The notes beneath the pieces were generated by a model. It did no database searches, was not told the origin of the DNA, and saw nothing but the letters and a program-made list of their open reading frames with translations. Made by a program: the position numbers and the translations under genes. From Pavlovales sp. CCMP2436 (lineage: Eukaryota > Haptophyta > Pavlovophyceae > Pavlovales), in the NCBI GenBank assembly GCA_026770615.1, contig MU631780.1, positions 54,135 through 71,501 of the forward strand: a stretch of 17,367 nucleotides of DNA, in the 5' to 3' direction. Shown piece by piece: positions 1 through 6,401 of this stretch. Within the stretch, counting starts at the first letter, position 1; each line of letters starts with the position of its first letter.

Positions 1-19
1 TTGGGATCGGCGCCTAAGT

Positions 20-55
20 ATGCCGCCTGGGTGACTACATGCCGCCTGGGTGACT
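20..55. repeat. 19-bp tandem repeat, two copies
   Basis: The 17-bp word atgccgcctgggtgact occurs at 20-36 and again at 39-55, a period of 19 bp. No coding frame is evident. The rest of 1-169 holds no gene I can support. It ends in a pyrimidine-rich stretch (118-140) and a run of ten A at 154-163. Confidence 0.8.
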
Positions 56-169
56 GAACGTCGTCGCGCCTACACGCTCGGAGTCGACCACTTCTGAGAC
101 AGAATGTCTGCAACTCACTGCCTGCTGCCCTTTTCTTTAGTAAGTCGTAATTCAAAAAAAAAATCATAG

Positions 170-466
170 ATAGAGACAGAGAAAACTCCGCGCATCAGTA
201 AGGACGACACCGTGGTACTTTGCGATGGAGACGTGATCGTGTTCGGGATGGGACGCACAGTGGCCGTGGAGACGTTCACGCTCTTCACCTTCACTATGCG
301 TGACGTGTCGCTGCCGCGCGAGGAGGTCTACCGCAAGGGCGAGCTGGACGCCGTGGAGGGTGGGCTCAAGGCGCTGCGCGCGAGTGGCGACGACCAGGTA
401 ATTTTCCTCGGACACGCTGGCGCGCTGGTCCGCGCGATGCACGGCGGAGGCGATGCTCAAGAATGA
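170..466 (+). pseudogene. Unrecognised protein-coding fragment
   Basis: The frame is open from just after a TAG at 167-169 to a TGA at 464-466, about 98 codons. There is no convincing ATG; the first GTG is at 212. Composition looks like real protein (mixed charged and hydrophobic residues, e.g. VLCDGDVIVFGMG and LPREEVYRKGELDAVEGG), unlike the low-complexity frames next to it. A CAG|GTAATT at 395-403 would make a good splice donor, so the real exon may end at 397 with the rest intronic. I do not recognise the family. It could be an internal exon or a relic. No partner exon was found nearby. Confidence 0.35.
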
Positions 467-556
467 ACATGCGCATGCTAACCAGAGCCAGCAGCAGCGG
501 CAGGCTGGGGCGCGGACGACCATGGCAAAGGGCCAAAGAGGACGCAACGAGGAAAC

Positions 557-720
557 GGCGGCAGCCGGCGGCCACGGGGTGGGAACTGGCGGTGGGCGGC
601 GCGGCGGGGGCGTCGGCGGCAGCGGCGGTTGTAGCGGCGGCAGCGGCAGCAGGCGCGGCAGTGTCAGCGGGCGCGGCGGTGGACGCAGCGGGCGCGGCGG
701 CGGCGGCTCGTGAGGGCGCG
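557..720. repeat. GGC/GCG-rich low-complexity DNA
   Basis: A stretch of almost pure GGC, GCG and GCA triplets. It gives Ala-rich or Gly-rich frames on the plus strand and Pro-rich frames on the minus strand. Being open in several frames is expected from the composition, so I do not call a gene here. Confidence 0.75.
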
Positions 721-1228
721 GCGGTGGTTTCACATCGACTGGTCACGTCGCCCCCAACTCAGGCATCTCCAAGAGCGCGCGTAGGCAGCGGCGTGGCCGG
801 CAATAAGAGGTAAGGAGTCATAGACGGGCATTAAGAAAGCTGGAAACCCGATTGAGGCCAGTTTCTTAGGGTTTCTTAGGGAAGCCCAATTTCTTAAATT
901 GTTGCTGATTTGGCTCTGGCTTACCGGCAGTGAGGCGCTTAAGTTCCCTTATCTGGTATTTCTTAATTACCCAAGGAGTTATTTTCTAGCCTTGCGTCCG
1001 TCTCCACGTACGTTATTATGAAGGGCCAGAGACTGAGACAGTGCGAGGGCTACATAGGGCATGGACAAGAGGGGCAAGGCTTGCACAAGGGTTTAGGGAC
1101 TAAGTACTCTACCCAGCAAGGCCGCCGGCCCCTAAAAAACTCCATCTGCTTTGAGATATTATAAAACCGCAAAAAAAAAAAAACGAGGCGCTAATTACTT
1201 TTATATATATATGAATATATATATGTAT
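721..1228. other. Non-coding spacer with a short dispersed motif
   Basis: No supportable gene. At 819-837 lies catagacgggcattaagaa, whose reverse complement recurs with a 4-bp insertion at 5405-5427. A short duplicated word (tttcttaggg) occurs near 870-889. AT-rich microsatellite-like DNA (tatatatatatgaatatatatatgtat) lies at about 1200-1228, next to the repeat that starts at 1229. Confidence 0.6.
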
Positions 1229-1381
1229 GGATTCAAGCTGGCGTCTGACTGTTCTGAATGTTTTTGCTGGTCTGAGCGCTGCGTCGCCCATTGCCTGCTG
1301 CGTGCCTTAGTCGGCTGCGCTGGCTTGGGCGCCACCGCGCGTGCCGATGGATCTCCGGTAGTGTGCCCGGGCAAGGGCGTT
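1229..1381. repeat. Long direct repeat, copy 1 (partner 17220-17367)
   Basis: About 150 bp matches 17220-17367 in the same orientation. The part from about 1290 to 1381 appears identical by eye. Differences (a few substitutions and an indel) cluster at about 1261-1290. The identical part contains the 3' end of the minus-strand reading frame 1307-1570; the differing part would be its 3' untranslated region. Partial coding identity with a diverging tail suggests a recently duplicated gene or element end. Confidence 0.9.
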
Positions 1382-1570
1382 TAGGGAGATGATCTGCTGG
1401 TTGCTGTTTGTCGTGTTCCCAAGCTGGGCAGCGATCGGGGCCAGCGCGCTCAAGCGCGCGAGCAGCAGCTGCGCATGGCCGCGTGCCGCGATCGTACCGA
1501 TCGTGTCGATGAGTTGCTTCTTGATGCGCGCGGCCGCCTCCATCGGACTCACGCCCATCAGCGTGTACAT
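1307..1570 (-). CDS. Unrecognised small protein, 3' part of a multicopy gene
   Basis: The minus-strand frame starts at an ATG at 1568-1570 and ends at TAA at 1307-1309 (87 codons). It stays open upstream to a stop at 1670-1672, where it reads ...HSLVKEIAAQGGRK before that ATG, so the true start may lie further upstream or in another exon. The middle is Ala/Leu/Ile-rich and probably helical (RIKKQLIDTIGTIAARG; LLLARLSALAPIAAQLG). The C-terminus contains RSIGTRGG. No family is recognised. The last 24 or so codons plus stop recur unchanged at 17220-17367, which supports real coding and a multicopy status. An overlapping minus-strand frame (1233-1772) is Arg/His/Pro-rich and looks like a shadow. 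Confidence 0.5.
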   Translation of the reverse strand: MYTLMGVSPMEAAARIKKQLIDTIGTIAARGHAQLLLARLSALAPIAAQLGNTTNSNQQIISLNALARAHYRRSIGTRGGAQASAAD

Positions 1571-1624
1571 CTTGCGGCCTCCCTGCGCCGCGATTTCTTT
1601 GACGAGCGAGTGCGTATCGGCGCA

Positions 1625-1703
1625 TATATATGGCCAGTGCGGGCTTCCGATATTTGGAATTTTGAAAACTTACGGACCTCGTACTCAAAATGGGCTTAAA
1701 TTT
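1625..1703. repeat. Diverged dispersed repeat, copy A (partner 5172-5242)
   Basis: Both copies begin with an AT tract running into ggccagtg, then share ttccg, aatttt, and an end block with acttaaaat/actcaaaat followed by gcttaaattt. They differ by several substitutions and a roughly 10-bp gap. Confidence 0.6.
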
Positions 1704-1746
1704 AGGCCTCATGCTTGAGCTCAGGAAACTCAACTTCAATCCATAA

Positions 1747-2001
1747 CGCACGCCTTCCCCATTCAGCGACAAGCGGATCCGCTACGACGCGGTCATCGCC
1801 GAGCTCTTCGTCGCGGGCGGGCACTACAAGCTCTTCACGGTAATTACGACCCAGTACGACAAGGCGATCACGCCGACGCTACGCTCGAACGCGGACTACG
1901 TGCTCATTCTGCACAACAAGCAGGAGGGCCAGCGAGAGGCGCTGTGGCGCGACTTTGCGGGGTCCTCTCAGTACAAAAAAAGCTACTTCCTCGATCTGTG
2001 A
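1747..2001 (+). pseudogene. Fragment of giant-virus-type A32-like DNA-packaging ATPase
   Basis: The frame is open from after TAA 1744-1746 to TGA 1999-2001, with no start codon. It matches the C-terminal half of the FtsK/HerA-superfamily packaging ATPase of nucleocytoplasmic large DNA viruses and relatives. Visible blocks in order: DKRIRYDAVIAELFVAGGHYK (cf. the family's ..LFMNGRHYK.. block after Walker B), LFTVITTQY (sensor-like strand with Gln), TPTLRSNADYVLIL (cf. ..P.LR.N.DYVFIL), and WRDFAG. The Walker A and B motifs are missing from this piece. The family protein loads genomic DNA into capsids. The fragment begins right after ccttccccattcag, a good splice-acceptor shape, so it is either the last exon of a captured gene or a plain relic. 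The family call comes from motif memory, not a search. Confidence 0.7.
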
Positions 2002-2097
2002 CAGGATTCTGGCCCTATACGGCTGGCCGTCTGTGTATGTGCACATATCGTTTATCACATTCATGTTGTATTTGTGGTGAGGAACCCCTACCTCGTT

Positions 2098-2556
2098 TTA
2101 CTTCGTCAAATAATAATAATAATAATAATTCGCTGGCTGCGCGAGCAGCCAGCGCAGCGCGATCGAGCCCTCGCGCAGGTAGGGCTGCAGCGCCGCCGAG
2201 CTGAGGAAGCCCAGCGAGAAGCGCGCGACGGTCGTGCCGTGCGGCGGCGCGGTCACCCAGGAGAGGAGGCGCAGCAGGTAGACCTGGTTCAGCGAATCGA
2301 CGAGGGTGCTCGCGCAGAAGTGCTGGAAGCCTGCGCCGAGGAATGGGTGGGCGTAGGCGGTGCCATCGGCGAACATGGAGAAGGCGTAGAGGAAGGCCGC
2401 GAGGCTGCGGCCGTTCGTGTAGTAGCGCTGCATGTTGTACACGAAGACGGCGGGGACGGCGGCGCTCGCTGGTGTTGGACAATCGCCTCGTCGCCGCCAC
2501 CCGGCGTACGTAGCGCGTGGCGCGGGCGTGCGCTCGTCATCGCGCGCACCGAGCAA
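2098..2556 (-). CDS. Unrecognised protein, partial
   Basis: The frame opens at 2556 and ends at 2098 (152 codons). The convincing part begins around residue 28 and runs to the microsatellite: AVPAVFVYNMQRYYTNGRSL, AAFLYAFSMFADGTAYAHPF, GFQHFCASTLVDSLNQVYLL, LLSWVTAPPHG. It is rich in aromatic and hydrophobic residues and could have one or two membrane-associated helices. The first 25 or so residues are Arg-rich and may be out of the true gene. The end is a poly-Tyr run from a TAA repeat. I do not recognise the family. The giant-virus-like fragment just downstream makes a viral origin possible but unproven. Confidence 0.4.
   Translation of the reverse strand: MLGARDDERTPAPRATYAGWRRRGDCPTPASAAVPAVFVYNMQRYYTNGRSLAAFLYAFSMFADGTAYAHPFLGAGFQHFCASTLVDSLNQVYLLRLLSWVTAPPHGTTVARFSLGFLSSAALQPYLREGSIALRWLLAQPANYYYYYYLTK
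2108..2130. repeat. (TAA)n microsatellite
   Basis: About seven TAA units. On the minus strand this adds a poly-Tyr tail to the reading frame at 2098-2556, so the last residues of that frame are probably not native. Confidence 0.9.
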
Positions 2557-2708
2557 ACGCTCCCAATCGACACCAGAGCGCCCTCCGCCATTGATAATTG
2601 AAATTTGGTATGGGACGACCTGTCCCAGTCTGACTCATTCACGTTCTGTTAGAGGCGACTAGTCTTCTGTGGGCTGAAAACGGCTAAAAAATGGCCGGAA
2701 TGGTGCAT
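2557..2708. other. Spacer
   Basis: This AT-rich spacer lies between two minus-strand genes. It includes the 3' flank of the LRR pseudogene. I see no further feature. Confidence 0.5.
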
Positions 2709-4538
2709 TTAAAGTTGCATTTTAATAGAAGTCCGGATGACCGACTGGAGCGCGGCCCCGAACTTGTTGCCGCTGAGCTTGAGCTTGGTCAGCGACGCGT
2801 TGCCCTTGAGGCTCTCGCCGAGGCCGACTGCGCCCGCGTCGCCGATATGGTTGCTACGGAGGTCAAGCTCGATCAGCGACGCGTTAACCTCGAGTGCCTT
2901 GGCGATGCCGAGCGCGCCCGGGTCGGCGATCTGGTTCCAGCGGAGGTCGAGCGTGGTCAACGTCGCGTTAGCCGCGAGGCCTTCGCCGAGCGCGACCGCG
3001 CCCGCGACGCCAATTTTGTTTCATTGGCGTTAAAGTCTGAGCGTGGTTAGCGACGCGTTGACCTCGAGCGCCTTGCCGAGGCCGAGCGCGCCCATGTCGC
3101 CGATCTGGTTGCCCCTGAGGCCGAGCTCGGTCAGCGCCTTGCTCGACGAAAGGAAGGTGCCCACGAGCATGGCGCCCTTGTCACCGATCTTCACGTATGG
3201 CAGCAGCACCTCCACGGCCGAGCTCGGCAGCGAGCGCACGAGCATGTGCGCATGGACCTCGCCGATCGCGCTCGTCAGCGACAGCCGCGGAAGCGCTGAG
3301 CGTCCGAGCGCCTCGAAGCCCGCGGCCACCAGCGCCGCACCGTTTTCCGCCTTGACGACTGCCTCGAGCGCGGCCACAAAGTAGCGAGCGCGCACCGTCG
3401 CGTCGAGCAGCTCGGCACCGAGCAGCATGGCACCGAGCAGCTCGACACCGAGCAGCTTGGCACCGAGCAGCTTGGCACCGAGCAGCTTGGCACCGAGCAG
3501 CTCGGCACTGGCTGCCTGCCGCTGCACGTCCTGCCGCTGCACGTACAGCACGATGTTGTCGCGGTCGAGCTGCACGGCCGCCTTGGTGTCCTTGAGCGCA
3601 AATTTGAGGGCGCGCTCGATGATGGCGAACGAGAATTTTTTGTCGCGGCCCGCCTTCTGTTTCGCATTGTTATTGTCACGCGCGATGAGCCCGTCGGTGA
3701 GCCGCTGCACCTCGCCCTCGTGGTGCGTGTAGATGTCGATCAGGTAGCCCGCCCCGCCCACGACCATCGCCAGGTTCATCTCGAGCGCGCACCACGACCG
3801 GTCGAGCACGCCCTCGCCCTCCGCCGCGACGATGATGAGCGTCATGGCCGTGGCCTTGAGCGCCTTGAAGAAGGGCGAGTCCTCGATCGCGCCGAGCTCG
3901 ACATCGTGCTGCCGGATCGCGAAGGCGCAGATCCAGATCGGCTCGTCATTGCCGTAGCCGCGGTCCTTGGCGTGCTACACGAGCGCCTCTCACGTCTGCA
4001 GCAGCGAGTGCGACCACGCGTGCGAGAGGAACACCTTGGGCGTGCGCTGCTGCCCGCGCGCGAAGAGCTCCGAGAACGAGATGCCGAGCTCGGCGCCGAG
4101 CCGCGCGAGCAGGTTGAGGTTCACATCGTACAGGTTGACCTCCTCGGGCTCGAGGCCTCGCACCTCGAGCCACGCGCCGGCCGACCAGTGCCGCCCGACC
4201 CACGACCACGAGTGCCGCTTGACGTGCTCGACGAGCAGGCCAAGCTCGCGCAGGGTGATCGCGCGGTACTGAGCGCCCTCGACGCGCACCGGCTGCCCGT
4301 GCTCTCGCGCCACCTCGGCGGCAAACACCCGGGCCGCCGCCCTCGCCGCGACGTCGTCGTTGTGGGGCAGCGCCAAGCCGCCCGTCAACACCACCGGAGC
4401 GAACTCGCCGAGCGCCGGCTCCTCGCGCGCCGCATGCCGCAGGCCGACGGGCGCCGCCGCGTGGTCGAGCTTGATGTGCACGTCGTCCGCGCCAACGCCC
4501 TCGTCGGCCTCAATCGCCGCACTCTGGCAGGCCCCCAT
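2709..4538 (-). pseudogene. TIR-like domain/leucine-rich repeat protein, nonsense-mutated
   Basis: One continuous minus-strand frame of about 610 codons. The chosen start (4536-4538) gives MGACQS, a fitting N-myristoylation motif with a neighbouring Cys for palmitoylation, so the protein was probably membrane-tethered; an in-frame ATG also lies at 4613. Residues about 118-145 (WSAGAWLEVRG..PEEVNLYDVN) lead into a TIR-like fold: VFLSHAW at 169-175, DEPIWICAF, SPFFKAL, then the Arg-Ser-Trp-Cys-Ala-Leu-Glu block. Next come charged helical sequence, a 15-bp tandem repeat giving GAKLL-type pentads, and RI-type leucine-rich repeats (LTELGLRGNQIGDMGALGLG, LDLRWNQIADPGA, LDLRSNHIGDAGA). Such TIR-like/LRR proteins are widespread in algae and may act in sensing or immunity (inference). 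Four in-frame stops break it: TGA 3990-3992 (a Trp position), TAG 3975-3977, TAA 3030-3032 and TGA 3021-3023. No frameshift is needed, so decay is recent or some stops are read or spliced around. Confidence 0.8.
3405..3509. repeat. 15-bp tandem repeat in the TIR/LRR pseudogene
   Basis: About seven units of gagcagctNggcacc. On the minus strand they encode pentads of the type Gly-Ala-Lys/Glu-Leu-Leu. The repeat is in frame, so copy number could vary without breaking the protein. Confidence 0.9.
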
Positions 4539-4613
4539 GACCAAGCGGCAAGCGAGCGATTCAGTGAAAGTCAAGGTGGGAAATCCAAAGCCAACGGTAA
4601 CGCTATTGCTCAT

Positions 4614-4810
4614 GTTATTCTTGATTGTTTTATTTTGCTTTATTATTCTTGATTATTGATGTTGTTATTGCTGTCATTGTTGTTGTTGCATGGGGGAGGG
4701 ATTGGTGCAGCAAGCGCACTGTCTCTGCCTTGCCGGCGCGCGCCGCTGCGGCGAGCACGGCTGCGTCCCAAGCGCACGGGGGGTGAGCGGAGATTTTTGA
4801 TAGAGGTTAA
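4614..4810. other. AT/TTG-rich spacer
   Basis: A T-rich stretch with repeated TTATT and TTG words (about 4605-4690), then GC-rich DNA. No gene can be supported. A TAA at 4808-4810 closes the frame upstream of the next coding island. Confidence 0.5.
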
Positions 4811-5100
4811 AAGAGGAAATTCTCGCCGACGGAGTTCCCGACTGAACACATCACCGCATCACCGCACTCCAAAATTGGGGGCCACATCAACCTGTCGAAC
4901 GCGCAGACCCAGGCGCTCAAGCTCGACTTCGCCGGGCGCTCGGGTAAGACGTACTCGGTATATATATGAATGTAGGGGGGTTCGGGCTGGCGGTACGTTT
5001 CAAGTTCAAGTCAGGCTGATCTTGGCGCTCCGACGCAGGCTCCTACGCGCTACGCCGAAGTGGGAAGCTGGTAGAAGTGGTGGATGATGTGAAAGCCGAT
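4811..5100 (+). CDS. Two-exon fragment of an unrecognised protein
   Basis: Exon 1 is open from 4811 to 4943 and reads FSPTEFPTEHITASPHSK, IGGHINLSNAQTQALKLDFA, GRSG. A GT donor (gg|gtaaga) at 4944 and an AG acceptor (gacgcag|g) ending at 5037 delimit a 94-nt intron with ctgat upstream as a possible branch site. Joining there keeps the frame into SYALRRSGKLVEVVDDV, which runs into the TA tract at 5109. Without splicing the frame stops at a TGA within the intron. The intron and exon 2 form a repeat also found inverted at 17045-17176, where exon 2 reads SYALRRSKELVEVVDDEEAE, so the reading frame is conserved. I do not recognise the protein. Confidence 0.5.
4969..5099 (+). repeat. Dispersed repeat, copy 1 (inverted partner 17045-17176)
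   Basis: About 131 bp, closely similar to the reverse complement of 17045-17176. Both copies run from aatgt(a/t)gggggg through gctcctacgcgctacgccga to a TA microsatellite side. Substitutions are scattered. Confidence 0.9.
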
Positions 5101-5106
5101 ATTTAC

Positions 5107-5108
<2 letters not shown>

Positions 5109-5180
<72 letters not shown>
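5109..5180. repeat. (AT)n microsatellite, about 36 units
   Basis: About 72 bp of uninterrupted AT dinucleotides, able to extrude as a cruciform. Shorter TA tracts lie at about 5287-5310, 16891-16904 and 17011-17024, each next to a dispersed repeat. Confidence 0.95.
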
Positions 5181-5183
<3 letters not shown>

Positions 5184-5242
5184 CAGTGTTCTTGTTCCGG
5201 TAAATAATTTTGGGGCCCCACACTTAAAATCCGCTTAAATTT
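5172..5242. repeat. Diverged dispersed repeat, copy B (partner 1625-1703)
   Basis: It starts from the end of the AT tract with ggccagtg and ends with gcttaaattt, as in copy A. The stretch 5243-5440 that follows is non-coding, with a short TA tract and the word taatgcccgtctatg (5413-5427) that recurs inverted near 819. Confidence 0.6.
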
Positions 5243-5440
5243 CAAACCTAGGTTTGAAAACGGGGGCCTATGTGACAGGACGGGCATATATATATATATG
5301 TAAATATATATTGCTTTCGTTCTTAAGCTACCTTGCTATTGGAGGCCCAGTTTCTCCACTTTTTCTCCCAGCAACATTGATGCTCAGTTCTGTAATGCCC
5401 GGTTTTCTTAATTAATGCCCGTCTATGCCTGTATTGGGAC

Positions 5441-6341
5441 CCAGTTGTCTTCACCGCGAGCCCGGCTGTCTGGTCCACACAAGTGGTGGCCGGTAGACTG
5501 ATTGTCGTTCGGGCGGCTCTTCGGTCGGCGTGGCCCGCCGGCCGGGGATGCGGAAACCTGCGCTGGCCATCGCAGCGGCGTGGGCCCGCCGAAGGGGAGG
5601 TCGGCTGTCTTCGCGGATGGTTAACTGATCTGGGGAACGGTACGCTCTAGTCCAACCTCCTCTTCTCTGCAGTGCCTATCCTGTTGGACGGCCGGGCTTT
5701 GCCCCTGGAGTGACCTACGCATCAAGCAAGGAAGGTTTGGGTGAGACCCTCAAATTGCGAGGAAGTCCAAGCGCTCGGTGATCTGCGATGTGAAGTAGAT
5801 CACTGTACGAGCCCACCCGCGATCTACCTCCGGCGCACTGAAAGGTGCGTGGCTAGGACGGACTCTGCGTGCGGTTCTCGCGCGCAGTCTCTCGAGCCGA
5901 TCGGGTCCCAAGAGCGCGAGCAACTTGGGGGGTCATAATGATCGCGGGGCAAAGGACCACACGCAGCTAAGCTACTCGGTTAACCACCCCAGAAATGGGA
6001 TACGTGGAGTCCGCTGAGCGTCCAGTGCAACCGGCGTCCGAGCAGCATGTTCAACGACTGGACGGGGGTCGGTCGGGGTTGTAAGTTTGCTGAGGGGCTC
6101 TAAACCTCGAGGACGCACGCCCGGCTTAAGATACAGTCTCTCGCCCCGGGAGACCGGGCCGCCGGACTAAGGGGTTGCGCCCTATAGCCGGCGGAGCGAG
6201 CCACCCTTCTCGTTATGGGTCTTGCCTGCGGACAGGTGGGGAGGTGTGCAACCCCCATCCGCAGGCCTAGTGGTGGCAGGCTCCCATGTAATGCCTTAGT
6301 GGCTGGCTGGGTGGCCTGTCCTGCTGGGCAGGGCACGATCG
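5441..6341 (+). ncRNA. Group I self-splicing intron (IC1-like ribozyme)
   Basis: The four conserved core elements occur in order and resemble the Tetrahymena rRNA intron. P is ctcaaattgcgagg (5749-5762). Q is accacacgcagctaag (5956-5971). R is gttcaacgactggacggg (6049-6066), followed by gtcggtcgggg. S is cttaagatacagtctc (6125-6140). Pairings visible by eye: P3 5745-5749 with 6066-6070; P4 5755-5759 with 5962-5966; P7 gactg 6056-6060 with cagtc 6134-6138. After S there are P9-type hairpins: gtctc/gagac around 6136-6154, ccgccgg/ccggcgg (6159-6165/6188-6194), gcctgcgga/tccgcaggc (6224-6232/6258-6266), and gccaccc with gggtggc (6200-6206/6309-6315). The likely terminal G is at 6341, just before the Glu codon of a ubiquitin tail. 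No homing endonuclease frame is inside. The 5' splice site and P1 are not identified. Nuclear group I introns are known almost only from rDNA; the flanks here are not rDNA. Confidence 0.85.
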
Positions 6342-6401
6342 GAGGACTACAACATCAAGAAGGATTCGACGCTGTACGGCATGGCGAGGCTACCGGGAGG
6401 T
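6339..6401 (+). pseudogene. C-terminal 21 residues of a ubiquitin (unit 1)
   Basis: In frame with the ankyrin ORF and directly after the intron, the translation SEDYNIKKDSTL...RLPGG aligns without gaps to ubiquitin residues 56-76. By hand, 12 of 21 positions are identical, including Asp58-Tyr-Asn-Ile61, Lys63, Ser65-Thr-Leu67, Arg72-Leu73 and the terminal Gly-Gly. Position 74 is Pro instead of Arg. The first residue (Ser, where Leu56 is expected) probably belongs to the intron end, which would put the 3' splice site after 6341. Residues 1-55 are not found anywhere upstream. Confidence 0.8.

Noticed and set aside
164..813. Overlapping open frames on both strands (Pro-rich minus, Ala/Gly-rich plus)
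   Set aside because: They are produced by the GGC/GCG low-complexity tract and have no family-like sequence.
3720..4652. Long plus-strand frame of 310 codons
   Set aside because: It is antisense to the TIR/LRR pseudogene, with Arg/Asp/His/Leu-rich composition typical of a shadow of GC-rich coding DNA.
5441..6341. HDV-like or hammerhead ribozyme, or group II domain V, at the retroelement 5' end
   Set aside because: No hammerhead core or group II domain V could be formed; the group I P/Q/R/S set explains the conserved blocks far better.
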